Part shown: piece by piece, positions 11,307 through 19,995 of the stretch
Position numbering within the stretch: position 1 is the stretch's first letter
Layout: each line of letters starts with the position of its first letter
From: Cylindrotheca closterium
Lineage: Eukaryota; Bacillariophyta; Bacillariophyceae; Bacillariales; Bacillariaceae
Assembly: GCA_933822405.4 (NCBI GenBank)
Contig: CAKOGP040002058.1
Span: 124,558 to 188,557 of the forward strand
DNA: 64,000 nt
Direction: 5' to 3'
Made by a program: the position numbers and the translations under genes
The notes under the pieces: model-generated
What the model was told of the DNA's origin: nothing
Seen by the model: only the letters and a program-made list of their open reading frames with translations
The model's database searches: none

Positions 11307-11740
11307 TCCCAAGCCAGGTTTCTTGACCAGTACATGCTGAAGCCAAAGCGAGCTTCCATGTCCCTAGTGACAAGACAATTGTTCATTCAGTAACACGAGG
11401 CGCTGCAAAAAGCCATGCAACGTACATACCTTTCTGTTGGATACCTCAACAAGTAATGAAGTGCAATCAAGAGATTCCTCAAATCAATTTGACTGCCCTC
11501 TACTTTGGCTTCTTCAATATGCGTTGTTTGCATGTCATGGTAAATCTTGGCAGCGGTTACAGGAGATAAACCAAAAAATCCCTTGAAACGTTCAAAGTTC
11601 ACCCGTGCCGTTCATTTCTGTAAACGTTTGCGTTTGTACCCCACCAGTTTCAATCCAAGATACTGCATCCTCTCTGGTGTGACCACATGATTGACTGGTG
11701 CCTCGTCCGATTCGTCTACACCATTAGTGTCATCATTATA
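11307..11740 (-). pseudogene. Decayed transposase-like gene, N-terminal part
   Basis: Reading the minus strand from about 11740 gives a coherent protein: TPERMQYLGLKLVGYKRKR, an in-frame TGA, then NFERFKGFFGLSPVTAAKIY, a helical stretch and IALHYLLRYPTER. A plausible 66-nt intron (11364-11429, GTATGT...CTAG) joins this to DMEARFGFSMYWSRNLAWE and a stop. The order FFG-SP, LH-L-RYPTE and FG-S...W resembles the helix-turn-helix N-terminus of DDE-type transposases that are abundant in diatom genomes. Two in-frame stops and the absence of the catalytic region show that it is dead. Family assignment is from memory of motif order. Confidence 0.55.
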
Positions 11741-12177
11741 TCTTGGCTGGGGTCCTCTAACACTCTGCCATTCTTACTAAAGTCGGGATATTGTGCCCAA
11801 AGATGACAAGAATGCTGGAAGGTGATTGCGATTTGAAAATGGGAATTGAGCCGTGAAATAGCAAAGTGACTTTAAGTCTGGAAATAACAATTGGAAGTCA
11901 CTTTAAATATGGAGATAACAATTGGAAGTAACATCTAACAAATGGGAGTCATTTTAAGGATTCGGGACGTCACTTTGAAAGGTTTTGCGTACTTTTCGAT
12001 TTGACGCGCTTTCGACCATGCTAATAAGACTTCTATTTTACTGGGACGCACCATAACACGCCCAAAATCTGTCCGTTTGGATTGGTTTGAGAATTTGTTT
12101 TTTAAGCTAAATAATTTTTATGTGTCCGTTGAAATGCTCTTCGACTTTGACGCGGGATGTTTCTTTTTACGCGGGAA
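11741..12177. other. Spacer with degenerate CACTTTAA repeats
   Basis: Between about 11868 and 11985 the phrase CAATTGGAAGTCACTTTAA recurs in variants (around 11868, 11889, 11919, 11946 and 11967). The same phrase occurs near 10653 and 10681, on the other side of the transposase remnant. No gene is seen. Confidence 0.5.
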
Positions 12178-12302
12178 TGACGCGAGTTGCGTTAGTTTGA
12201 CGCGGAGTTGCGTTAGTTTGACGCGGAGTTGCGTTAGTTTGACGCGGAGTTGCGTTAGTTTGACGCGGAGTTGCGTTAGATTGACGCAGAGTTGCGTAAG
12301 TT
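12178..12302. repeat. 21-bp tandem minisatellite, six units
   Basis: Consensus unit TGACGCGGAGTTGCGTTAGT plus T. Unit 1 is 20 bp; units 2-4 are identical; units 5 and 6 carry a few changes; and degenerate GACGC...TTGCGT pieces continue to about 12350. Because 21 is a multiple of 3 the array creates a spurious open frame. Confidence 0.9.
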
Positions 12303-12413
12303 TAATGCCAATTCCGCGTCAACTGACGCGGGTTGCGTCAATTTAACGCGGGGTTGTGTGTCTGGGGGATTCCTTTGATGAGCAAGACAGTGATATCTGT
12401 TGGTTTCGAAATA

Positions 12414-12448
12414 GGGGGTTAGGGTTGGAGTTAGGGTTAGGGTTAGGG
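12414..12448. repeat. Interstitial telomere-type repeat (TTAGGG)n
   Basis: Five TTAGGG-type units, one of them degenerate (GTTGGA), in 35 bp: GGGGGTTAGGGTTGGAG followed by three perfect TTAGGG. TTAGGG is the telomere repeat known from diatoms, so this looks like an internal telomeric tract. Confidence 0.75.
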
Positions 12449-12670
12449 AAACAATGGTACATCGTATCCATTGTTGAGCATACTGTTGGATCTGACAGGC
12501 ATAATCAGAATTTCATTCCCATTATCATTGCCACGAGTGTCAGAGTCAATGTGGTGCTGCAGCAGTGTTGCCACGTTCTTTTCACCCATCAAAGTTGCAA
12601 ATGAAGGGTGTGGCACAGGCTGTCCTTGGCTCTTATTGGTTTCAATAACAGGTGGATCTTGACATAGATA

Positions 12671-15600
12671 CTAGGCAAAGTTGTTGTCACTGACAAAAAT
12701 TTCGCCATGGAGACACCCCACTTCTTGAGAAATGGTGACTTTCATGTCTTGCATGGTGTCATTACAACGTGATGACGCAGACAAGTAACATCCAAGCTCA
12801 ACATAAAAGACAAGATCACCACCTTCCTTGATCAAAGTCTTGAATTTGGTAGTAGACAAAGCAAACACATCTTCTCCCAAAATGCTTTCTAATGAGCTCA
12901 CGGTACAAGGCTTGGAAAAGCTTGAATGTTGTCAATTTCCTCATGTTCACTGAATCGCTTCATAGCATTCACAAAGGAATCAGCGTCCTTTGCATCATAG
13001 AAGAGCTTGAATAGAGCAATTCGTTTTGGAGCAGGCACAAGAGGCAATGTAACAGAAGTGATAATATCACACTGCCCAAGGCCGGCTCGTACTGAATCAA
13101 AGAGATCACAATTTTGATTGGGATTACAAACGACAGTGCTGCCGCATCCTGTTACAACCTCCATTTCCTCCACATTCGCAGCCTGTACTCCAAAGCGATG
13201 TAACATGAACCCCACTCCTCCCATGCTTATTGTACCCCCAACGCTCAAGAATTGGTAATCATTAACAACAGGTGGCATCAACCCTTGTCCAAGTGTTTGC
13301 CAAACTACCTCATCCCAGTACGTACCAGCTCCGACCTTTACGAGTTGGTTGTCCAAAATCTCAACCGAGGCAAGCTTGGACATGTCAAGCACAAACCCGT
13401 GATGTGAATGAGCTTGACCTCCTGCCAAATGACTGACCTTAGACCCACGAACAGCCAAGGGCAAGTTGTACGCATTGGCAATGGCAACAGCTCCGGGGAT
13501 GTCCACAACTCCAATAGGACAGAGTGCTGCCACGGGTTTAGTCCTAATTGTGAGCGCAAAGGCCGTGGAAAAAGTGTCAAATAGCTCCCCTTGGCGCAAT
13601 ATCTGGCCCTCGAACAAAAACTTCTCTCCGGCATTTGTTGGGAGGATACTTCTTGGAGTGGCATTGTAGATGCTCAAGTGGTGGGCTTGTATGCCGTGAT
13701 GGACAAGATCAGATATGACATTCATCTCATTTCCCTCCAGCAGTGCCTTGAGAAGATCCAACGCAAGCAAAACGATTCTCTTAATTTTTGCCAAAATAAC
13801 TTCTGGCAGAAGCGTGGGCACCAAAACTGTAATCTCCGTTAGGCATAAATTGCCGATCACAACGTTCAATCAACAAAAGGAAACCTCGATATTCCTCTCA
13901 GGCCAAGAGACTTGGACTGTATTACCCTCAACACTAACACAAAGAACACTGGAAACCAACTCTCCCATTGGACCCAGACGAGTCTCAACAAAATCTCCTT
14001 TCTTGTTGGAATAAGATATTGCTCGATGTCCTGTCCACTTGACCATGTTCAACGGCGAGGAGAGGAATGCAAGAACTTTGTCTCTGTTTGATTTGTCGCC
14101 ATCTCTTCTAACCGTGTTGGATTGACCAAAATTATTGTCTTCTGGCATGACAAACTCAACTTGATAAGAAACAAAGTGTCTTGGAATCAAAACGCAGTGG
14201 CAATTCTTTGATTTGAAGAACATAGTTGCTTTGCGCTCTCGTTTCATGGAGGGTGCTGGAACTAGGACAAGCTGAATTGGGTCCTTCAATCCAACACCAT
14301 CGACAAGACCGAGATGCACCTTGCCATCAACGCATTGGAGAAAACAAAAATTCAGGACAGAGCAAAGGAATTCGACTGCTTTCTCCAAATTCCCAACAGC
14401 TATCTGTATTGCGGCAATAGAACCTGCAGAATGCCTGTCTCCACTCTTTCACAAATCCTGATTCAAAAGATGTTTCCATCTCGGGAAAGATAGTCTTCAG
14501 CTCTTCCACTGCGACTTGAATCTGCTCTTCAGCACTTAGCCCAAAAAACTTTTCGGCCTGATTTTCCAATGTGTAGGAGGCAATGATCAGACCCTTTCCA
14601 CAAGTTAATTCTTCCCGTACAAAGTACGTGTTTTGCACTGAAAAAGAGGGAAATGTGAGTCTTAAATGTCAAAGTGATTGACGGTCATTGATGGATGAGG
14701 TACCCACCTGTGAGGTCCAAGACTACCATTCCATTGACACCGTGAGCCAACCAAAAGGCTGACTTGGTCACAAGAAATATTTTGATTGCATTGATGTAAT
14801 GGGTATTCATGACAGCCTCTTGCAGTTCCACACGGAAGGGGGGCCAAAAGTGGATGGACTGTAACGCTGGCAATGGCGCCGACATCACAACGAAGTCGCT
14901 CTCGTATGTGACTGAATAATCAAGGCTGGCAATAGTGAATTTGCCTGACACTTCATTGCAAGTAACAGATGCGGCTTTGAAGTTGTAGACAATGGACTCC
15001 TTGAGTGGTACCGCTTTATCAAACAAGAAGCCCTTTGTCAAAGTCTCCATTCCACCTACCAACTGTACGTTCTTGGCTTCGTAACCATCCTCAGAGACAA
15101 ACAGACGGATGATCTCCAACAAAGAGAGCTCAAGGATTGATCCATAGGCTCCTAGTCCAACACCGAATTTGGAAAAGCCTTGTATGAGCTCTTCGCACCA
15201 CTTCTCCTCAAGCAAGAACTCATGGAGGCTCTTTCCACAGTATTTTCTACGGACGTCATCCCAGGTGATGCTGCCATTGCTCAGCATAGTACAAATGCGA
15301 CCAATTGATTTGTCCCACTTCTGCACAACTTGGGCAAGTAGGCTCTCAGGATCAGCAAGTTCTTCGTTGATGAAGCGCTTCTTGCCGTCAAAAAATAACA
15401 AACCGCTCTTGTCCTTCATGTTTGCGAACTTGGCATATTTCAACCTGAAAAGGGCTTAATGAGGAAAGGGATAGAGTGAGATAAAAGTTTGTAGGTCAGG
15501 GCAAGGTAGGATGGTCGCTCTTTCTTCCTTACTGATGAAAGCCATCATAAGCTTATGAGACGTAGGGAGTTGCATTCCACCGGCTTCTGCATATACTCCC

Positions 15601-15926
15601 TCTGCAAGTTTTACGGTGTGACATCTTCCTCCTGATTGATCACTTGATTCTAATACTGTCACTGTCATACCAGACTTCTTGAGTTCTCGTGCGGCTGCAA
15701 GTCCGCTCAGTCCGGCACCTACGATGACAGCTGAGTGTTTCCGAATGGATGGGTCAGTTGGCTGGAGCTGGTTGGAGATCATTTCTTGATACATGAAAGC
15801 ATCATTTGGGCATACTCTGGCTTTGATTGGCGGAGAATAGGTTTGTGAAAGACAAGGTCTTTGATGCATACGCGCAGGTGGCTCTGCACTTTCAAAAGAG
15901 ACTGCGTCGACAGTGGGGAATTTCAT
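12671..15926 (-). pseudogene. Degenerate composite flavin oxidase: amine oxidase + unknown middle domain + cytokinin-dehydrogenase-like FAD-linked oxidase
   Basis: From ATG 15924-15926 the frame encodes an FAD dinucleotide-binding motif (VIVGAGLSGLAAARELKKSG, then GGRCHT) of the flavin amine oxidase family. The body of that family continues at about 15440-14709, and after a clean 70-nt intron (14638-14707) come GLIIASYTLENQAEKF and a conserved Val-Lys-Glu-Trp. A middle part of unknown fold follows (about 14440-13870). Then comes a PCMH-type FAD-linked oxidase (VRGSKVSHLAGGQAH; SVGGTISMGGVG; EMEVVTGCG) most like cytokinin dehydrogenases and berberine-bridge-type enzymes. Four lesions are visible: an intron donor near 15530 that is one base short of restoring frame (otherwise an in-frame TAA at 15456), a frame change with lost sequence near 14440, an in-frame TGA at 13870-13872, and a frame change near 12900. 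The C-terminus is truncated at a TAG at 12671. Both halves are still easily read, so inactivation looks recent. An assembly with indel errors is the main alternative. Confidence 0.7.
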
Positions 15927-16146
15927 ATTCAGTATTTCCGACCTGTGGCAATAAGCTTCCAAAAATGGCTTTGTGCAATACTGCACAGGTTGAAAAAAAA
16001 GCGATTAAAATATTCTTCTGGTGGTCCGTGGCGGAGGAACGCAGAAACTGTACTGTAACGCAGAAACCGTACTGTGCGAGCGTGCCACCTTTTAGTCATT
16101 AGTGTTCGTGTTTCGAGCGAAGCTGTTTGTACTTCGTTCCTCATCT
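15927..16146. other. Short spacer between pseudogene and transposon
   Basis: A near-repeat ACTGTACTGTAACGCAGAAACCG lies around 16047-16075. Nothing else was seen. Confidence 0.4.
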
Positions 16147-16180
16147 CCAATACTCACGGTCAACGAATCCAAAAACGGAT
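16147..16180 (+). repeat. Left terminal inverted repeat
   Basis: Pairs with 17541-17574 at 32 of 34 positions. Confidence 0.85.
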
Positions 16181-16617
16181 TCGGCCCTTGCGCGTTTTTC
16201 GCACACTTTTTGCAATTCGTTTTTCTGGCCAAAACACGTCAAACTCTCGGTTATTGACGGATTGCGAAAACGAAACACGAATGAATCGGACCAATCAAGC
16301 ATGAATCAGACCAATCAGAATCCACCAAGATACCTCTTTTTTCTGTTTTGGATACTACTTTGAACTTGTCTCCTTCATCTTCGTACTTCACCTCTTCCTG
16401 ACAGCTTTCAACCGCGCCATAATAACAAAGAGATTGTGACCTAAACCATAAGCACCACACCATAATTATTTAACCGTTGATTACTAGTACTCTTCATTAA
16501 CCTACAAATCTTTCATTTGGCACATTGATTGCAGGTGGTGGCTTGTCTCCTTTCCTTGAAGGCCACTGAATCGCATTTTGCCTCCATATTATATCAAAAT
16601 ATTGGATCAGTTTCGTT

Positions 16618-17235
16618 CTAAAACTTTTCATAGAGAGACTTCGTACAGGAATAGGCGTTGTCAACGATGGTCCAAGCCCCTGCGTATTCCACCTCCCTCC
16701 ATTCAATTCCATCATCATCTAATTCAAGAAGAGTGAAAATGAGGTCCCCATACCGTTCACCCTTTCTGAGTTGATTGGCAAGTTTGTCAAAGCGGATCAA
16801 GGTCTTGTCCAACCATCTACCAGGGTGACCTTTAGTATTTGAGAGAATGCGCCGGCGGTGGTTGACTGTCATGTTATGTGTCTGTGTGGGCATTGGAAGC
16901 TCGAAGGAATCATGGTGATTCCTCAGCCGGTAAAAATATCTCAGCGTGCCAATGTGGGTGGCATCACCACTTCCAACACAACGATTGAAACCTGCCCTTG
17001 CATATTCTTTGGAGCACCTTCCTCGAACGTCTTCTGATGTGGCAGGAAGGTACACATATTTGCGGTAAAGAGCTGTTGAACCCCAATGATGATAAACATG
17101 GAGAAAGCGTCGGTGGGTTTCTTCTGAGATTGATGTTGATTCCTCAAGATCATCCAGTGTCCACCCACGTCAGAGATACCCAAGAGTCCCCAGAAGTAAC
17201 AGCTCAGTGGGTGCATGAGATCTCTTGCCAGTGCA
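16618..17235 (-). pseudogene. Harbinger/DDE_Tnp_4-like transposase remnant
   Basis: The minus strand reads a familiar series of diatom transposase motifs. GWTLDDLEESTSISEETHRR comes first, then HHWGSTALYRKYVYLP, GFNRCVGSGDATHI (first catalytic Asp region), NMTVNHRRRILSNTKGHPGR and WLDKTLIRFD (second acidic block). The last block, WTIVDNAYS, corresponds to the usual IVDNGY. After this the frame ends, so the C-terminal Glu-containing part is missing. An in-frame TGA just before GWTLDD stands where Arg (CGA) would be expected. It lies inside the inverted repeats, so it is the element's own gene, now dead. Confidence 0.75.
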
Positions 17236-17412
17236 ATGTTTGGCTGTGTCACTCCATTTTGAAAACAAGGGGCTGGCTTTCACTTCCTCTAGGTGCTTGA
17301 GGTAGGACTAGTTGGATCAACACAGCTTATCAGCCTTGTTGGAGGGCCGTAGGGTTGGGTATTGCCCATGATGACTTGGATCCTAGAGTTTTGTTGGAAT
17401 CCGTTCGTTGAC

Positions 17413-17453
17413 GAAAATGTTCCCGATTTGCCGGGCAAATCGGGAAGATTTTC
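17413..17453. repeat. 41-bp near-perfect palindrome inside the transposon
   Basis: Arms of 20 bp (GAAAATGTTCCCGATTTGCC and its complement) meet at one central G, with a single mismatched G-G position. The inner 13 bp pair perfectly. It sits about 90 bp inside the right end. Confidence 0.85.
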
Positions 17454-17540
17454 AGCTTCCAACGGATTACGAATTTGAGGCTTCAGTGAAGGTTGGTAGG
17501 TTTTGTACGTTAGTACATAATTTACATACGGTATTTTGGA

Positions 17541-17574
17541 ATTCGTTTTCGGATTCGTTGACCGTGAGTATTGG
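17541..17574 (-). repeat. Right terminal inverted repeat
   Basis: Reverse complement of the left repeat with two mismatches. Confidence 0.85.
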
Positions 17575-18121
17575 CCTCAGTCAATCTTCACCACAAACCG
17601 TCATTGAAATAATTGGAACTAAAATTGTCTCAATACCTCATATTTTAATAAAACTACAGAGTGACGAGCGCGCATGCCAGCACAAATGGCAATGATGCGT
17701 TACTGTCGCTTTGCAACCCTGGAGTCTGTGCAGGCAAGACGGTAGGACAAGTGCAGGGTAAAGTACCAGGTACTGTAGGATTTCAGTCAGGATAATGTCT
17801 GGTGGGACATCATTGTATCCACCATTGTCGATCATGAAACATTTGCACATTGTTTCAGGATACAGCACCGTACCCCGGATCAAAATTTCTTGCTCATAAT
17901 GATCATCTCTCGTCTATGCCTGATACCATAATCTAATGAAATCTTTTTGAACTCGTCATTCTTCGTGTCGAACTAGTCGTTATCACATACTGTAGTTGCA
18001 GGCGCAGTATTTGAAAACAAAAGATTTTGAGAATAAGATCTGACAAAACCTCAACAATCACCTATTGTCATCTTGAGCTGCGCCACTACCAGCTACATTG
18101 CGATATATTGCACGAACGAAA
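17575..18121. other. Intergenic/promoter region of the 18122 gene
   Basis: No gene. Contains GTACCAGGTAC at 17763 and the phrase GTCGAACTAGTC near 17968, which recurs upstream of the paralogue at 19153. Confidence 0.5.
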
Positions 18122-18778
18122 ATGGAAGACGCTCAGCCTGGACATACAGTAGAATTTCATGGCCTCAAGGGTGCCGCGCATCTGAATGGCACTTCAGGCC
18201 ACCTTGTCAAGTTCCTGAGAGACGAGCAGCGGTGGGCAGTTCGATGTGAATCGAATTATGAGATTGTAAACGCCAAGCCTGAGAATTTGAAGCGTCTCAA
18301 TATCCGCTCTGAAAAGGTATATTTCGAGCATCCAATCACTGGGCAAACTATGGTACCCAGAACGAACAATCCTGTGACAGCTCCAACCACTCAGATCGAC
18401 GACTTTGACGCTTTGCACAAGGCCGTACTACAAGCATTCTACAACCTAAGAAAAGGAGGAGTGGTTGTCTCATGCGGTGATAGATACATGATAGCGATTG
18501 AATTCGATGGTCCTGTTGGGCAAGGTGGAGTTTGCGGCGAAATGACTTTCGTAGACAATGATAAGAAAGCTCAAGCTGTTGTCAAGGGCCGTGAGTGCGC
18601 CGAAGCCAGAGAGCTAGGGAGAAACTTCTTAGCAGGAGAGGCAACAGTGTACTATAACACTTCGCAAGAAAGAGTTTTCTTTGATCTTCTACAGAAGTAT
18701 AAGCGAGGAGCTTCGTCGAAAGGCTTAATTGATATGAAGTCCGGCCTTCCTATTTTTGATGTCACCATTCGCAGGTAG
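18122..18778 (+). CDS. Two-domain protein: N-terminal GLKG/KPENL domain plus uncharacterised C-terminal domain
   Basis: 218 residues from the ATG at 18122 (MEDAQPGHTVEFHGLKG). Residues 1-60 follow the pattern V-x-x-x-GLKGAAHLNG...G...W-x-VRCE...VNAKPENLKRL. This small beta-rich module is frequent in diatom proteins, where it often accompanies MYND fingers or ankyrin repeats. Residues about 90-218 form an unrecognised domain with GVVVSCGDRYMIAIEFDGP, a Gly-rich turn, VDNDKKAQAVVKGR and a C-terminal FDLLQKYKRGASS-GLIDMKSGLP. The second domain occurs again, alone, in the next gene downstream. No signal peptide or membrane segment. Function unknown. Confidence 0.75.
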   Translation: MEDAQPGHTVEFHGLKGAAHLNGTSGHLVKFLRDEQRWAVRCESNYEIVNAKPENLKRLNIRSEKVYFEHPITGQTMVPRTNNPVTAPTTQIDDFDALHKAVLQAFYNLRKGGVVVSCGDRYMIAIEFDGPVGQGGVCGEMTFVDNDKKAQAVVKGRECAEARELGRNFLAGEATVYYNTSQERVFFDLLQKYKRGASSKGLIDMKSGLPIFDVTIRR

Positions 18779-19152
18779 TATCCTTTATTGGATACATGGA
18801 TGGAAATCACATTCGAGTATTCATGACAATACGAAGTCACAGCGGTCGGTCAGAATGATTGTTGGAAAAGAAACAGCTAGATTTGAAACTGTGAAAAGCT
18901 CGTTCTACGGCGTTGCAATACGCTTCCAGAACTAACTCCTATACTTTGATAGCGTTATTGAACTATGAACTATGATCTATAAGATACTGCAAACATCATC
19001 GGTTCTAACATGCTGACATGTACCGATACTACTGTACGGTACATCACAGCAAGAAACACGCAATAAGTGCCCAGTTGGACGGACGTGTCGAACTAGTCAT
19101 CGATATTCGATTTTCCAGCACACTATAATCCTTCACGAAAGCAGAAATAATA
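18779..19152. other. Intergenic between tandem paralogues
   Basis: The 3' flank (GAACTATGATCTATAAGATACTG near 18968) recurs after the second gene near 19787, so the duplication included 3' flanking DNA. GTCGAACTAGTC at about 19087 matches the block upstream of the first copy. Confidence 0.6.
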
Positions 19153-19575
19153 ATGGATGGTCCGGTGACAGCTCTAACCACTCAGGTCGATGACCTGAAC
19201 GCTCTGCACGAGGCTGTACTACAAGCGTACTACCAACTAAGAAAAGAAGGGGTGGTTGTGTCATGTGGTAATGAATACATGATTGCGATTGAATTCGATG
19301 GCCCTGATGGCGGAGGTGGAATCTGCGGCGAAATGACATATGTCGACAATGATAAGAAAGCTCAAGCTGTTGTCAAGGGTCGCGGCTGTGTCCAAGCCAG
19401 ACAGCTAGGGAGAAATTTCTTGTCAGGAGAGTCAATAATCTACTATAACACTTCGCAAGAAAGTGTTTTCTTTGATCTTCTAATGAAGTACAAGCGAGGA
19501 GCTTCGTCGTCTGGTGGAGGTATGATTGATATGAAGTCCGGCCTTCCTTTGTTTGAGGTCACGATTTCCAAGTAG
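19153..19575 (+). CDS. Single-domain paralogue of the preceding gene
   Basis: 140 residues from ATG 19153. It matches the C-terminal domain of the gene at 18122 almost throughout (GVVVSCGNEYMIAIEFDGP, VDNDKKAQAVVKGRG, FDLLMKYKRGASS, MIDMKSGLPLFEVTISK) but lacks the N-terminal GLKG/KPENL module. The two copies are in tandem, in the same orientation and about 370 bp apart. The clean start two residues before the shared domain (MDGPVTALTTQVDD) shows that the domain can stand alone. Function unknown. Confidence 0.75.
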   Translation: MDGPVTALTTQVDDLNALHEAVLQAYYQLRKEGVVVSCGNEYMIAIEFDGPDGGGGICGEMTYVDNDKKAQAVVKGRGCVQARQLGRNFLSGESIIYYNTSQESVFFDLLMKYKRGASSSGGGMIDMKSGLPLFEVTISK

Positions 19576-19995
19576 CCGTCCTTCATCGGATACATGATTG
19601 GATATCATATTTGAATATGCATGACAATACCAACGAAGTGAAAATATATTATTCGGCCACGAGGAGGACCACCAGTATTGTTGGAAAAGCAACAGCCAGA
19701 TTTGAAGTTGTGACAATCTCGTGCTAGAGCGCTGCAATATGCTTCCAGAGCTGGTTCCTTTAGTTTCAAAGTGCTATTGAACTATGAACTATGATCTATA
19801 AGATACTGTAAGAATCATCAGTCTTCGCATACGGTAAAATATGTACCATCCTATTTATCAGTTGCGAGGTCCCGCAAGAGAACTCAAACTCCGTCGGCAA
19901 ACAGACGTCACTACTACATGAAAAGATCTTTCGCACCATATATCGTCATCATCTTTTGTTTTATATCTTCCATCAGTTCTCATCAATCCATCGAA
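19576..19995. other. Intergenic/5' region of fructosamine-kinase gene
   Basis: Contains the duplicated 3' flank of the tandem paralogues (19787-19810). A second in-frame ATG at 19918 opens a longer reading of the next gene. Confidence 0.5.

Larger units (their letters stand above)
16147..17574. mobile_element. Harbinger-type (DDE_Tnp_4) DNA transposon, inactive
   Basis: A 1,428-bp element bounded by 34-bp terminal inverted repeats, 16147-16180 and 17541-17574, which begin CCAATACTCACGGTCAACGA and match at 32 of 34 positions. It contains the remains of a transposase on the minus strand. Immediate flanks (TCT left, CCT right) do not give a clear target-site duplication; PIF/Harbinger elements normally duplicate 3 bp, so the flanks have mutated or the boundary is slightly off. 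Confidence 0.8.

Noticed and set aside
12077..12346. Open frame with repeated SLTRSCV units as a repeat protein
   Set aside because: It is produced by the 21-bp minisatellite, whose length is a multiple of three; flanking sequence has no coding character.
13870..13872. In-frame TGA in the flavin-oxidase gene as a possible selenocysteine codon
   Set aside because: Diatoms do make selenoproteins, but no family member has Sec at such a place, the context is not a redox motif, and the same gene has several other lesions. A nonsense mutation is simpler.
16139..17582. CCTCA on both sides of the Harbinger-type element as a target-site duplication
   Set aside because: Only the first five of eight flanking bases agree, and the length does not fit the 3-bp duplication of this superfamily; probably chance.
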